Part shown: in pieces, positions 32,901 to 44,848 of the stretch
Numbering within the stretch: position 1 is the first letter of the stretch
Layout of the letters: every line of letters begins with the position of its first letter
Assembly (NCBI GenBank): GCA_030323885.1
Contig: CM059192.1
Location: 61,807,593-61,871,592, forward strand
Length of the DNA stretch: 64,000 bases
Direction of reading: 5' to 3'
DNA from: Branchipolynoe longqiensis
Taxonomy: Eukaryota; Annelida; Polychaeta; Phyllodocida; Polynoidae
Program-made: the position numbers and the translations under genes
Notes under the pieces: generated by a model
Seen by the model: the letters and a program-made list of their open reading frames with translations, nothing else
What the model was told of the DNA's origin: nothing
Databases searched by the model: none

Positions 32901-34056
32901 CCCTTAGCACACAGGACCCAATGTCATTTATACTGGCCCCGTTGTAATCCGACAGGCGCACATTAGCCGGTCGCAGGGTCGGCCTCTCTGGCAACCCTCT
33001 GTACTCCTGTACGTTTAGAAGGTTTGCCTCCGCCCCCGTGTCCAACTTCACTGTGATCAGTGACCGTCCAACCTGGAGGGTGTGTACCCATCGACACTGT
33101 TTGTTTATCACGACCTCGTCGATGCTGGCTGTGACTGTGCCGATCCACATTCCTTCCCCCAAGTCCAATGCGCCCTCACTGCTGTTTACTTCTTCACTTT
33201 GGACCATATTCACCTTAGTGTGACACAACCGGGTGTAGTAGCCTCTGAACCCACACTTAATGCATCTAGTTCCATAGGCCGGACACTGGCGCCTCTTGTG
33301 ACGCGTAGCACAGCGTTTGCAATCGTATTCCTCGCCTGGGTCGCTCCCCTGTGGGGACACTGCTGTGGCTTCCCATCCCCGGGATGGTGCTCCGCCGCTG
33401 CGTGGTCTACTGTCACCACGCTGCCGAGTGTCACTACCGCGCCGTTGACTGTCATGGCGGGCCTTCACCACACTGACCGCCTCTGTCTCTAGCGGGTTCA
33501 TTACCTTCATGCGGCTGTCAATGACCTCGGACGACTTGCATATCTCCATGGCCTTCTCTAGAGTCAACTTGCGGTCCCTGAACATTTTGGCTGTCAACTT
33601 ACTGTCTCTAATGCCCACTACGAGTCTGTCTCGCACAAACTCATCCTCCGTATCGTAGTCGCACATGGCCACCTGCGTTCGCAGGTCCGTAATGAAGGCT
33701 TCCACTGCCTGGCCCTCCTTCTGCACCATGGTGTTGAACAACCAACGCTCGTAGATGGGGTTCTTCTTCGGCAGACAAATTTCGTCGAACTTTTTGACCA
33801 CACAGTTAAAGTCTAGTTTGTCCTCTGCCGGTATATCCACGTCACCTACTTTGTGGGCCGCCTCAAATTTGAACGTCTTGTAGGTCACTATGGCTTCCCT
33901 GCCAGCTGTTGTCAGCAGTAGGGCTGTTTTCCTTGCCCCATCTGTGACTCCTATGGCCATGGCGTACCACTCAAAAGCGTCCTTAAATGTCTCCCATCTC
34001 TCTGCCAAATTCCCTTCATTTAATCTGAGGGCTTCTGGTGGCTTAACTGACTCCAT
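29983..34056 (-). pseudogene. Gypsy gag-pol polyprotein, one in-frame stop
   Basis: One frame of about 1,357 codons. First part (34056-31309): gag-like N-terminus (~1-200), a Cys-rich knuckle region (CIKCGFRGYYTRLC, ~270-285), aspartic protease VKLDTGAEANLLN (~335), reverse transcriptase (VVKKSNGALRVCLDPKDLN; catalytic VFMDDILVW) and RNase H (STDSSKDGLGAVLL, ending IADTLSRAN). A TAG at 31311-31309 interrupts the link to integrase; the related copy at 35.2-37.6 kb has a Gln codon there. The integrase part shows the HHCC zinc site (HEGHLG...CSVCQKY) and the DDE core (GADLFHWEG, VTDNGPQFSS, SNGHAERGVG), then a basic tail. The polyprotein makes and inserts the DNA copy. The stop is probably a recent disabling mutation. 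Confidence 0.9.
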
Positions 34057-34070
34057 ATTCCTTACCTTTG

Positions 34071-34089
34071 CTTTTTACTCCTGGCACCA
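34071..34089 (-). promoter_or_regulatory. Primer-binding site
   Basis: TGGTGCCAGGAGTAAAAAG immediately after the 5' LTR; it begins TGG as required to pair with a tRNA CCA end. The tRNA is not identified. Confidence 0.75.
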
Positions 34090-34236
34090 TGAAAAGATCA
34101 CTGCACACCTTGTATAGCTGGGTTAGAGTAGTTTATTCCCAGCATGCACCATCCAAGATGGCATGCCTTAGTACATACACAAACCGTCAGGTGGCAGCAC
34201 CACCAGTGGATACCCACACCTAGTAGTATCGACACA
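34090..34236 (-). repeat. Gypsy 5' LTR
   Basis: 147 bp; same ends as the 3' LTR with small internal differences, including an extra stretch containing GTATAGCTGGGTTAGAG (plus strand). Confidence 0.9.
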
Positions 34237-34241
34237 ACTGT

Positions 34242-35185
34242 CAACATCAACTATTCCTACCTTCCTAGTATTTGGCAGGCGGTCTAAACATACGGCTCAC
34301 GTATGCGTAGCCACAGCCGCTAAAGATACGCCCGGTGTCGCGGTTTCAGCTGACTCCCATTTTCAGCTGACTGTCAGTTTCATGCGCATGCGTCAAAATC
34401 TAACAGCATCGTCACTAACCTTATAAATTTAATATAATGTTTTTGGTAAAGATGTTTTCTATATGTGTACCAAGCGATTTGTTTCTAGGTGACAGTACGC
34501 GCAGTGCAAAACATTAGTTTTATTCAAAATATATAGAAATCAAAAACCCTAACCGTATAAATTTAATATAATCTTTTTGGTAAAGATGTTTTCTATATGT
34601 GTACCAAGCGATTTGTTAATAGGTGGTGTGATTTTAGAGATATTTAACTTTTTCTGTATGAAGATTGCTCACGACCATTGACAATGCCTTGAGTTTGAGT
34701 CTATATAATATATGAGGTCAGCTGAAACTGCGACACCGGTGTCGCAGTTTCAACGCTCGGTCAGTTTCCATGGCCCGTATAGACTCAAACTCAAGGCATT
34801 GTCAATGGTCGTGAGCAATCTTCATACAGAAAATACCCTCAGATTAGGAGTCTGACCTAGAAAAAAGTCAGACACTCTAACCACTCTGCCACAGAGAACG
34901 CCAGAGCTGCTTTGCGGCAGGCGTTACCTTTCAGGTCGCCAAAAGGAGAGTTTTCTAGCTACAATTTAACTCTTGTTTTCCTGACATAGAGCACAGATTT
35001 ATCTACATCCTCATTTTTGAATTGTTTAAATTGGACCAGTATTAGTTTCAAAAGTTGATCGTTGAATTTCAAGTTTTATTTTTCTCCACAAAATCTTCAT
35101 CAAATCACTCAAAGGTGATTAAAATATCCTATCAAACTATGCAACTATTGTTCCTTCATTAGTTATCTACATGTGAAATTTTAAG
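34242..35185. repeat. Inverted and direct repeats, no gene
   Basis: Contains a 75-bp direct repeat (TTTGGTAAAGATGTTTTCTA at about 34440 and 34578), a long hairpin (34651-34832) and, near 34850-34905 on minus, a half tRNA-like stretch (TGGCAGAGTGGTTAGAG). The block GGCGGTCTAAACAT near 34274 recurs near 28460. No coding sequence. Confidence 0.55.
34651..34832. repeat. Long hairpin with perfect 30-bp central palindrome
   Basis: Arms of 55 bp (34651-34705 and 34778-34832; TTCTGTATGAAGATTGCTCA and complement) enclose a 30-bp perfect palindrome (34723-34752) centred on GACACCGGTGTC. Confidence 0.85.
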
Positions 35186-35190
35186 GATGC

Positions 35191-37554
35191 TGTAAAGATC
35201 AACCATCACTCTTTGGCATGTGTGTTGCTATGATTTATTTCAGACAAGATGACCTCCAACTAACAGAAGCACGTACTGGTGGCTAACAGTAGTTGCGTAT
35301 CTGGACATCTTCCCCCTCATAGAACAATCTGACTCTACACATCCATTTAGTTCTGAACACAACGTAGCACTGAAAGATACAGATAATGTGACAGTTTACC
35401 GTCAAAAGTATATGTATATAGAGAGATATAACAAAGATGACATTTGTTATCTACAGATTTAATCTGTCTACCGGTCTAGTGATTCTTGAGGATCGCCTGA
35501 TCTCCACGGTGACTGGTGTTCTGACTACTTCCCCCCTGACCGGACTAGTGGCTACTGGATCCTGATCCTGTGGACCTTCACCCACTGCCTCACTCGTGAC
35601 CTCCTCTGAGCTTTCAGTAGGAGAATTGCTAGGAGCGGTCTGACTAGGCAGATCACTGTCCCTGACCCCCTTCAGTTCAAGCCTTTCATTAACTTTCAAG
35701 AGGTGACGCCTATTGCGTCTTATGACGTTACCCTCGTCCGTCTGAATCTTGTATGACCTGGGTCCCACCCGCTCACTGACCCGGGCCGTCGAATCCCAAT
35801 GAGTACCTCTTACTCTGACTACATCACTTTGACTCAGTGGGGGTAGGTCTTTGGCTGTCTCATTGTACTTTTCTACTTGTTTTTGTTTTATCTCTTCCTT
35901 TCTGCTCCCCTTTTCAACACCCTTGTATCTCTTATCCAGTCGTGGTATTTTCCCGTTTAGCTTACGCCCCATTAACATCTCCCCCGGTGACATGCCTATC
36001 TCTCTGGGGGCCATTCTATAGTCTAGAAGGGCCAGGTAGGGATCCCCCCCCACTCTCTTTCGTCTTATTTAGTAGGGACTTTATTATTCCTACTCCCCTC
36101 TCTGCCTGCCCGTTTGATTGTGGATATCTGGGACTTGATGTTCTATGTTCAAATTGATAGGTCTTTGAGAACTTCTTGAATATCTCAGAGCTGAACTGTG
36201 GACCGTTGTCGCTAACCACTCTTCTGGGTATACCATGTCTGGCAAACATACTTTTTAAGCGTGTGATGACTGTATCAGAGGTCGTTGAGCTCAGTTGGAA
36301 TAATAATCTGTGCATAGTAGATAGTCCTTTCCCCCCCAGTGAAATAGATCCATGCTGACTTTTTCCCATGGTCCCCACTTTATTCTATCTTCTTCCCAGC
36401 TGTGCGTTTCTTTGGCCTGCGCCGGCCTGTACATCTGACATGCCCCACACTTTTGAACACTCCCTTCTATGTCATTATTGATGGTAGGCCAGTATATAGC
36501 CTCCCTTGTAATCCTTTTCTGTTTTTCTATGCCTAAATGGCCCTCATGCAATCTACTTAGCATTTCTCCTCACATACTAACTGGTATCACTATCCGGTCC
36601 CCTTTTAGGATAATTCCATTTATCAGGCATAGTTCCTCTTGGAACGGTGCATAAGCTGGACAGTCCCCATTGTTCCACCCACTTAACATGCAGGTCTTTA
36701 CCGCGGTAATGACGTCATCCTTACATGTTTCTACTGCTATTTTATCTAGCTGTGCCTGGGTGGCTGAGACTGAATTATATATCATGTCTACCTGGGCTTC
36801 GACTTCTGTAGCTACTTTTATATCTTTCTCTGACCTAGCCCTGCTGGCATTTGCTCGGGACAGGGTATCTGCAAGGTAAAGGGATTTTCCAAGGGTCCAC
36901 TGCAGTACATAGCGATATTTTTGCAATTTTAACATGAGTCTTTGTATGCAGGGAGACATGTCATTCAACGGTTTGTTTGAGAGGGGTATTAGTGGTTTAT
37001 GGTCGGTCTCCAACTCCACTTTGTCCAATCCATATATATAACAGTGAAATTGTTCACAACCATACGCAAGCCCCAGACACTCTTTTTCTATTTGAGCCTA
37101 TCTTTGTTCACACTCCGTCAAGGATCTAGCCCCATAGGCCACTGGCTTCCAATCCTGGTCATGGCATTGAAGCAAAACTGCCCCCAACCCATCCTTAGAC
37201 GCATCGGTTGATACCTTGGTGGGCAGCCTTGGATCATAGTATGCCATGACAGGCTTGGACGCCAATGTGGACTTCAGATCTTTCCATTCGGCCTCATGCT
37301 CAGGACCCCAGAACCACATAATTTTCTTGCACAGTAATGCCCTGAGATGAACACATTTGTTGGCGAGATTTGGGATGTACTTCCCCACATAATTGATTGA
37401 GCCTAATGCTCTCTGAACATCGTCTTTACAGGTTGGTGTTTCCATGTTTACAATTGCTTCAATCATATCTGAGGATGGGCTAATCCCCTTGTCACACAAT
37501 GTCTCACCTAAAAAAGCACGTACTGGTGGCTAACACTAGTTGCGTATCTGGACA
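35191..37554 (-). mobile_element. Second Gypsy element, internally deleted
   Basis: Left LTR 35191-35307 (TGTCCAGATACGCAAC start on minus) preceded by a polypurine tract; at the right only the last 40-45 bp of the other LTR (to 37554) remain, fused to reverse transcriptase sequence. GATGC flanks both outer ends (35186-35190, 37555-37559), so the deletion occurred inside an inserted element. Different LTRs, similar pol to the 29.1-kb element. Confidence 0.82.
35451..37510 (-). pseudogene. Gypsy pol remnant: RNase H and integrase
   Basis: Starts within the end of reverse transcriptase (GISPSSDMIEAI), followed by RNase H (STDASKDGLGAVLLQ, YLADTLSRAN) and integrase (HEGHLGIEKQKR, CGACQMY, VSDNGPQFSS, SNGQAERGVG), and ends with the basic tail at 35451. 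Gag, protease and most of reverse transcriptase are deleted. Stops at about 37095 and 36567 and two frameshifts (near 36300 and 36050) inactivate what is left. Confidence 0.85.
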
Positions 37555-37586
37555 GATGCCAACAGAGTTATTTGATCCGCAGCACT

Positions 37587-38700
37587 TTAAAGTGGCGAGC
37601 TATACGTCCCTCGTCGGGAAAACAAATGAACTCGGAATAGTTCAGATTTGTGCCATAGTGTGGTGCATCCTTAGTACTGAGCTTTTCCACTTGGCGGTGT
37701 AGAGTGACATCAGATTTGTGCCACAGTGGGCGTAATCGATTAATCAACTCGGGTCACCCGAGCCACTTTTTGGCGCATGCGCACATCCTACAGACTTGGG
37801 TTGAATAAACGAATATGCTTCTCCACGCTCAGAATGGAAAAAATGGTGACTTGATCTAAAACATTTTTCTTTTTTTAAATAACCGATACAAGTAGTGCAA
37901 AATAGGATTTAAAGTAGTTTATGATTGTATAAGCTGACAATACGGGTTATTAAAAAAAAGCACCATTAAAACAACATATAGGGCTTGTACTGGTAGCTGT
38001 TATCCTACAGGTACCAGCGCAGATGTGATGTCATCGCTCCTAGCAAACCCCAGCCAAGAGGAGGGTTACTGGGGTCGGGTCATTTTGCACACGGCACGTG
38101 TATTTGTCGACTCTACTCATGGGGCGTAATCGATTAATCAACTCGGGTCACCCGAGCCACTTATTGGCGCATCCGCACATCCTACAAACTCGGGTCGAAT
38201 AATCGAATACGCTTCTCCGCGCTAGGGTGGACAATTTTTTCTTTTTTTTTAATAACCGATAAAACTACAGCAGAATAGGATTTAAAATATTTTATGATGG
38301 CCTAGTTTATCTATATTTCCATTTCATTAATCTAAGTTATTCTTTTTAAAAAACATATCACTGGTACTGGTAGCTCTTATCCTGCAGGACGATACCAGCA
38401 CAAATGTGATGTCATCGCTCGTAGCCAACCCCAGCTAGGAGGTGGGTTACTTGGGTCGGATCGTTTTGCACACGGCACGTGTATTTGTCAACTCTACTCG
38501 CAGTGTTCGATTTGAAATTCTGACGACTCGGGTGACCCGAGTCTGACCTCAGCACTGACCCACTTCTGGTGGTGAAGTGGGTCCAGTATTCTCCACACAC
38601 ATATTTGGTTATATAAACATAAAACTAAACAAGGTTGTGCTTGGAGAGCATTTGTCGGAGTACGGTTCCCATCACCACGAGGTATAACTGGCCACTTTAA
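37587..38700. mobile_element. TTAA-flanked element with internal tandem duplication
   Basis: TTAA-AGTGGCGAGCTATACG at the left and GAGGTATAACTGGCCACT-TTAA at the right. Left subterminal AACTCGGAATAGTTCAGATT and right subterminal TTGGAGAGCATTTGTCGGAG are the family marks also seen, reversed, in 3225-4737. No coding content. Confidence 0.65.
37728..38500 (+). repeat. Two tandem units of about 390 bp
   Basis: GGGCGTAATCGATTAATCAA starts at 37728 and 38122. Each unit has the palindrome CTCGGGTCACCCGAG and ends with CACACGGCACGTGTATTTGTC. Both lie inside the TTAA element. Confidence 0.75.
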
Positions 38701-39580
38701 CTTTTGCTTACAATGTCATCTAGCTAGTGGTGGATAGCCAGCTTGGGACGGCCTGCGGCGCGACGGCCGGAAATGACACACACTCTTTTTATGAGCCGAG
38801 GTGTGAATGCCAACTGACAAGTTGTGTGAGACAGAGGTGCACCGAGCTTCCGAAAACGACCCATATACATTTGTATATATGTGAATACTATTGTCTTTTC
38901 CTTTTAAGCCACTTATCTGTGATAGTTTAATGTTGCGCTCACAATAAAATGGATATGTAGTATAATGTCCAGTACTTTTTTTATATGTGTATATGTGAAT
39001 TTGTCAAATAACGACAGAATCTTAATTTGGGGTCACAGCTTTTCTTATATTTAAATTGCCATAACTTTGTTAATATTTACTTTTTTAGAAACACATAATA
39101 AGCATCTCACTCTAGTCATGAGAATTGAGCAGTACAACTTTCACCTAAATATGTCCTGTATTACAAAAGATATGAGAGTTAGATGTACACAATCTAGATT
39201 TTGGGTCACAACTTTTAGCTGGTTTACTACAGAACAAAGGACCCATAATTATGCATATTTTTCAAGTTCAAATCGATGTAACTTTCTTGATATTTACATT
39301 AGAAAAAGTATGACTACCAAGTCTACACCCCAACACTCTTTCCATTGGTATATTTTACATTGAGATCAAATGCTTAAAAAAAATATTCACACAGCTACAA
39401 AGTGACAGGGAAAATGATTTACCATGTGAACTAGAGTAGTTATTCCCCTACTCACTGTAATTCAGGCAGTGGTTTCCAGTACGGGGTGAATGTATGTCCG
39501 CAGCACAGGACAGGGTGAATCGGTTTATTTAGTACTGGTAATCTCCTGCAGCAATATTTTGTGGAATGGAGGTGAACATG
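38701..39580. other. No gene recognised
   Basis: About 39280-39400 shares the block TTGATATTTACATTAGAAAAAG with 28760-28870, a dispersed repeat. No coding sequence. Confidence 0.45.
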
Positions 39581-39583
39581 TCA

Positions 39584-40058
39584 TACCCCAGTCACACGAG
39601 AGGCAGCGTTCGCCGCCAACCTCCTTACGCCCAAAAGGACGCCAAACACCCAGCGTTCCATTCGATACATTGATTCAAATACGTTGTAGGCGCCAGGTCG
39701 GCGCCAGATCGGCGCCATGTTGGCAGCAGGTCGGTGCCGACCACATGGTGACTGCAGCATCGCATGTGTTGGCGCCACCAGGTCGGCGCCAGATCGGTGC
39801 CAGATCGCCGGCAACTCGCCAACCCAGGGCGGCGCCAGGGCGCCAACCATTTTGAATGGCGCCGCCGGAACAGGACGCAAGGAGGTTGCACGTGCAACAG
39901 CAGCAACCTCCTTGCGTCCAAAATTCCCGAAATGGACGTCGGGAGGTTGGCTTCCTCACAGCGACAGCACTCAATCAGGGTGTAAGGAGGGCACAAGGAG
40001 GACGTTTTGACGTCGCGAATCGATCGTTAGCGAACGCAGGCCTCGTGTGACTGGGGTA
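39584..40058. mobile_element. MITE with GGCGCCA-rich interior
   Basis: Termini ACCCCAGTCACACGAG and CTCGTGTGACTGGGGT. Inside are many copies of GGCGCCAGRTCGG and two inverted CAACCTCCTTGCG motifs. The target duplication could be TA or AT. No coding sequence. Confidence 0.7.
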
Positions 40059-40128
40059 TTATGTAGAAGGTCAGGTAACACCTATGTAGAAATTATTTAC
40101 AAATATCTTTCATTATCCATAAAGCTAA

Positions 40129-40510
40129 GATTCCTTATACGCGGTATACAGCATGCGAATGCGACAAAACAATCGCAAAGCATGTAAATGAATAGTGGTG
40201 CTTCCATACGTCAGAATACGAATACGAATACGAACGCGAATGCGGCAAATGGATTGACCCATGGACCGATCGGTGCGAATGCAAATGCGAATACTGCTGT
40301 GTTTGCCATAGAAAACAATAGTAACTTTGATCTTCCTTCACAAATTAGGAGGAAAAACCCCAACAACTGCTATGGGTACCTTTGTTGGTGTGTTTGTTTG
40401 TTTAACCATCCCCCAGCACAAAAAGTAAACATCGGCTCTTGGGGGTTGGCATATATCTATACCGCATATACCACATTCGCATGCCACATGCCGCATATAT
40501 ATATGGAATC
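40129..40510. mobile_element. MITE derivative of the MADF Harbinger element
   Basis: Termini GATTCCTTATACGCGG and CATATATATATGGAATC; GTGAATAGTGGTGCTTCC and CGAATACGAAT repeats inside match 15050-15110. It shows what the missing left end of the 15.0-24.6 kb element should look like. Confidence 0.7.
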
Positions 40511-40890
40511 TTAAGCCCTGTTCACACGGGCGATTTAATCCGCTTCATATAAAGCGCCTTGCCTAGTTCGCCTCACATTTTGCCGTGTGAACGCGATGTG
40601 AGGCGGATTAGGGCTTAATCGATTCATATGATTCGCTTTATCTAATCCACCGAAGCGAGGTGGTTTAGATTAAGCGAACTAGCTTAGGTCGGCCCATCTC
40701 GCCCGTGTGAACCCAATCGAATTATATGAGGCGGATTAAGGACGTCACACGCATACGCAGTCGAGCGATTGTTTAGTTGTGTTCCGGTTATCCGGTGAGT
40801 CGCGCATGCGTTGTGGTTGTTATTCGACGACTCGTACCCTGCAAAGCAAACTTCACGCACAATCCACAAAGCAACGGCAAGCACTTCGGT

Positions 40891-43800
40891 ATGGCTTCGG
40901 GGAGCAATTCGCGTGAGACTTGTCGTCGGGACAACTGGGACGACGAGGAAGTGCGTGTACTGCTCAGTTTGTGGGGTGAGGATACCATGCAGCACAAACT
41001 AGATAGCTCGGGCCGCAATATTAACATATACAGGCGTTTGGCCGAGAGGCTGAGCCGCCAGTGCAGCGCAGGGAGAGTCGCTCGGAATGCCACTGCGTGC
41101 AGAACAAAAATCGAAAGTTTGATCCAAACTTATAAGAAATGTCAGGACAATAAGAAGTAAGTAATTAATTTGTGTGTTATTTAATATATTTACGATGATT
41201 GTGGTTGCTAAATAGATTACCAGCAACCGTTGATGGCAAATTGTTATCCGGCGGCACTAGTAGTACAATGGGTTAAAAAAAAAAATTGTATCCACCGGTG
41301 AAAGAAACTAGTGGCTACCGCAACGATCAGATGTGATAAAAGTGGATTTCATATTGTGGTGTGGTACGCCAAGAACTGGGCCTAATAACAGGACATATGT
41401 GAAGATTCATGTTGGTGATTTAGATAATAGGCCCTACAAAGTAATAACAAAACTCAGGTTTGTGACACAACACATTTGCATTTGATGGTCTTTATTAAAG
41501 TGGCAATAATTTCCGAGGCGCACAACATTTCTGCGCATTACTGTTGGTTATAGTTGGTTATAGTGTTTGCACGTAAGAATTTTTTTTTTTGATTATTCCC
41601 ATTAGTTACCAAAACCATCTGCATTTCATCAGTGTTTTTACTAATTTCCCAATGCTTTTGCAGCCGTAGTGGCCGGGGCCGCCAGACGTTCCGCTATTAT
41701 GACGAAATCGACGCAATTCTGGGGACGAGGCCAACAGCGGACCCCCTCAGCTACCTTGACACCGGTGAGATGTCCAGCGTTTCAGGTAAGTTATACCGTG
41801 GGATAGAGTGTTAATGATAGATTAATTTAGCGATATGATGGTGACCTTACGTAGAACTTATCGAGATATGAAATTAATTACATGGTAACAGTATTGGGCC
41901 TGGTGGGGGGGGGGGAGCCAATTAGTGGTTGTGGGCGACTATAAGCGTATGTATTAATTTGGCAGAGAGCTAGTACCTTATCAATAGCGTATCGCTATTA
42001 ACTGATAAGGCACCATAAGGAACTTTCAGTTTTGCTGCTCATTCTGCGGAGCCTGTGAAAAGCCGATAACATTCTGCAAGCCATCACCTAATTTTCCTAA
42101 TTAACCGTTCTACACGAACCCAACTACCTGATTTTATTTAGCGGTAAATTAAAATGAAAACACAATTTAGCGACATAGCCGTGTTCACACCTACAGTTAA
42201 ACTGCCTAACTCAAACCATCTTAACTAATCCACGTCACAAACTGGTTTACATGAACCTAACTAGTTGCGTGGACTCAGCGACAAATAATGTTAGCACCTT
42301 GTTGACACAAATATTGTAAACCAGATTAGTTAAGCCAGTTTAGTTACACCGCTTTAATATGTCGGTAGCAACGAGGCTGTAGATAGCCCTAGGGAAAAAA
42401 AATATTACAGGTGAACTAATGTTCCTAATGAACTAATGAACTAATGAACCGTGCTACATGAAACAAACTAGTTGAGTCGAATTACACGTAATATACTAAT
42501 GTTATTCGAACCCTACTTTCTAACACCACACACAAAATATTATAAATTGTGCTTGCCAGAGGCCGCCACAGCAGACCTCATAGTGGGCGTGGAGGAAGAG
42601 CTGGACCCGGGTGTGCTCTTCGATGTCAAAGTGGAGGTGGAAACTCAAGAGGAGACCCCATCTGAGCCTTCAGCAGACCAAGCGCCTCCTACAGCCAACC
42701 AGGCCCGCCAACCCACAGCGACAAGTAAGTACCTTTCTAGTCAATGAAATCGACGGGCCCCTAACCTCACATGGCCCGGCATGTAAATAATCGCCTATAC
42801 ATATATGGGTCACTCCAGAAAACTGGTCAGCATGGGATGGCATTTTACAACATCAATACAGAAACATATTTTATTGCATTGATATATCAAACAAAACCGT
42901 TCCCAAATCAAAAATAAAACATTTATGAAGATGTGTGCATGTATAAATTTAAAAAAAAGATTTCTTGTCCTCAAATATAACATAACAGATTTCCGTCACA
43001 CGTGTAACCAGCGGTGTCCTGATCCCCAACAAATATTGTACACTAATTATTCTGTGAATAAACGCTGGCTGGGAATTACTTTGTTTTATCAATATAAGCA
43101 CTACATAATTCTGTATATTATGCCATGATTAATATGGTTCTAAATACGATATTATTTAATTGTGAATAGATTTTTATTAAGCAGACATAGCTTAATCATG
43201 GACTACACCTTTATTAGTTATCTCATCAATTTATATTTTACATAGATGTAAAGGGGAGATTATAATATACGTCACAAACCGTTGTACAAGAAGCGAACTA
43301 CTTGCGGCGATTTAGCCGATTATTACAACCAAAAGTTTTTGTGGTTGTTCCAGGTATTTTGACCAGTGCTGTACAACTAACAAACCACGTACGCAAGAAC
43401 TCACTGCATTTTACAACAACCGAACTAGTTGGGGCGATTTACGGGGTTATTAGAACGAAATTTGTTTGCCCCTCCTGTTATATTGATTTGTCGTTGCAAA
43501 TTACAAAACTACGTACGCAACACGTGGAAGTTTATGCTCAGTCGCCTTAAGTAATGTCAGTCAGGAAGCGTTTTACATGAAACCCACTATTTCAGGCAAT
43601 GTGGCTTGTGCTCATATTCCAGGGTTCGGCAAACGCAAGGCAAAAGCCACGGGGAAGAAGGATCGCATGCTGGAAACAGTCCTCACCGAGTTCCGGAGTG
43701 GTCAGACGGAGGTGGCAGCTCTCTTGAGCCAGCAACATGAGAGACGCCTCGACAGGGAAATGGAGATGGCGGAGAGGCGCCTCAACAACGATATCGAGAT

Positions 43801-44056
43801 GGAGGAAAGGCGCCATCGCCGCGCCCTGGAGATGGAAGAACGGCGCGTTGATCGAGAGATGTCACAGCAAGCGGCGCAGAGGCATGAGGAGCGCATGATG
43901 CAGCTACTCACGTCAGCGCAACGTGCGCCGCCACCGGCGCCCCAGCACTTCCAGAGTGCCACCACCGATGGGGTTACGCGCATAACCCTCCTGACCCCAC
44001 AAACTGGCCAGGCCGCACAACCCAGCACAAGCGCTAACACAAGCTTTTATGACTGA
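40891..44056 (+). CDS. Myb/SANT-like DNA-binding protein, 4 exons
   Basis: Exons 40891-41156, 41664-41785, 42560-42724 and 43596-44056 join in phase with GT/AG sites into a 337-residue frame (an alternative exon-4 acceptor at 43621-43622 would also stay in frame). Exon 1 holds a trihelix Myb/SANT domain: NWDDEEVRVLLSLWGEDTMQ, then RNATACRTKIESLIQTYKKC. Exon 2 adds FRYYDEIDAILGTRPTADP, typical of the Myb_DNA-bind_4 family. Exon 3 is acidic (GVEEELDPGVLFDVKVEVE). Exon 4 is a long charged coiled coil (RRLNNDIEMEERRHRRALEM) ending Thr/Ala/Gln-rich. No stop interrupts it. It could be a host transcription factor; its position between transposon termini favours a Harbinger accessory protein that recruits transposase to the ends. 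Confidence 0.72.
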
Positions 44057-44809
44057 CAATGTACATAACAGATTTGGACAATTTTTTTAACCCAGATTTT
44101 TTCGATTAGTATCATGTACTTAACTTACTCATTTTTACCGTATACCTTATGTCGGCCAGTTTAGGAAACAGGAGCTTCAAAATTTAATGTTTATTTGCCG
44201 ACTTGTATGACACTTTTATTTTTTTTGAACTTGTGCATTCACATTGAACTTTCCTACTTGACATTTGAATAAAATGTTCTAGTAGTTCCCTATATTACAG
44301 CTTTGTTCCATGTTTTGTTGACATTTCATTATTTCATGCAGCTTGTGACATAATATTTACAGGAACCTAAGTGGGTTTACCTAATACACCTCAGGAAGCG
44401 TTTTACATGAAACGAACTAGTTGATTTGGTTTAGTTTAGCGCGTTAATACTTTTTACGAACTAAAGTAACCCAGGTACGTCTCGCGTATAGCAGGCCCAT
44501 TTCCCTCACCGTCTACAGCAGGGGCAACGTTCTGTGGTGAATTATTTCAGTCAATCGAGCAGTATTCGGCAATTTTAATGACTGAGGCAGGAGAACACGG
44601 CGTATTGCAGCGCAGGTGTCGGGAAACATGACGCAGCACATACATTTCGGTATGCCACCAACCAGAGTGCCTCAATGAGACATGCACTTCAACGGGAATC
44701 CATCTGAAATTAGTGAACACAATAACGAAACCATATAACAATCGGTGTGGGTGTAATTTACGACACGTTTTACATATAGAGTTGCTGGAGAAACTGTAGG
44801 TAAGCCGAA

Positions 44810-44848
44810 ACTCTACTGTGTGTCAACTATTGCTACACACAGTAGAGT
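44810..44848. repeat. Perfect 14-bp hairpin
   Basis: ACTCTACTGTGTGT and its complement with an 11-nt loop, in the 3' part of the Myb/SANT element. Confidence 0.75.

Larger units (their letters stand above)
29129..34236 (-). mobile_element. Gypsy-type LTR retrotransposon, nearly complete
   Basis: Two short LTRs (29129-29265 and 34090-34236; TG...CA) are flanked by identical ACTGT (29124-29128 and 34237-34241). A primer-binding site and a polypurine tract are in place and one long gag-pol frame lies between, with a single in-frame stop. A MITE has inserted in the 3' untranslated part. The order protease, reverse transcriptase, RNase H, integrase is that of Gypsy/Metaviridae. Confidence 0.92.

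Noticed and set aside
37580..37702. Frame starting MSHLKKHVLVANTS
   Set aside because: It crosses the Gypsy LTR remnant and a TTAA element end; not a gene.
39490..40050. Several frames rich in Ala/Arg/Pro
   Set aside because: They arise from the GGCGCCA-rich MITE interior and cover both strands equally.
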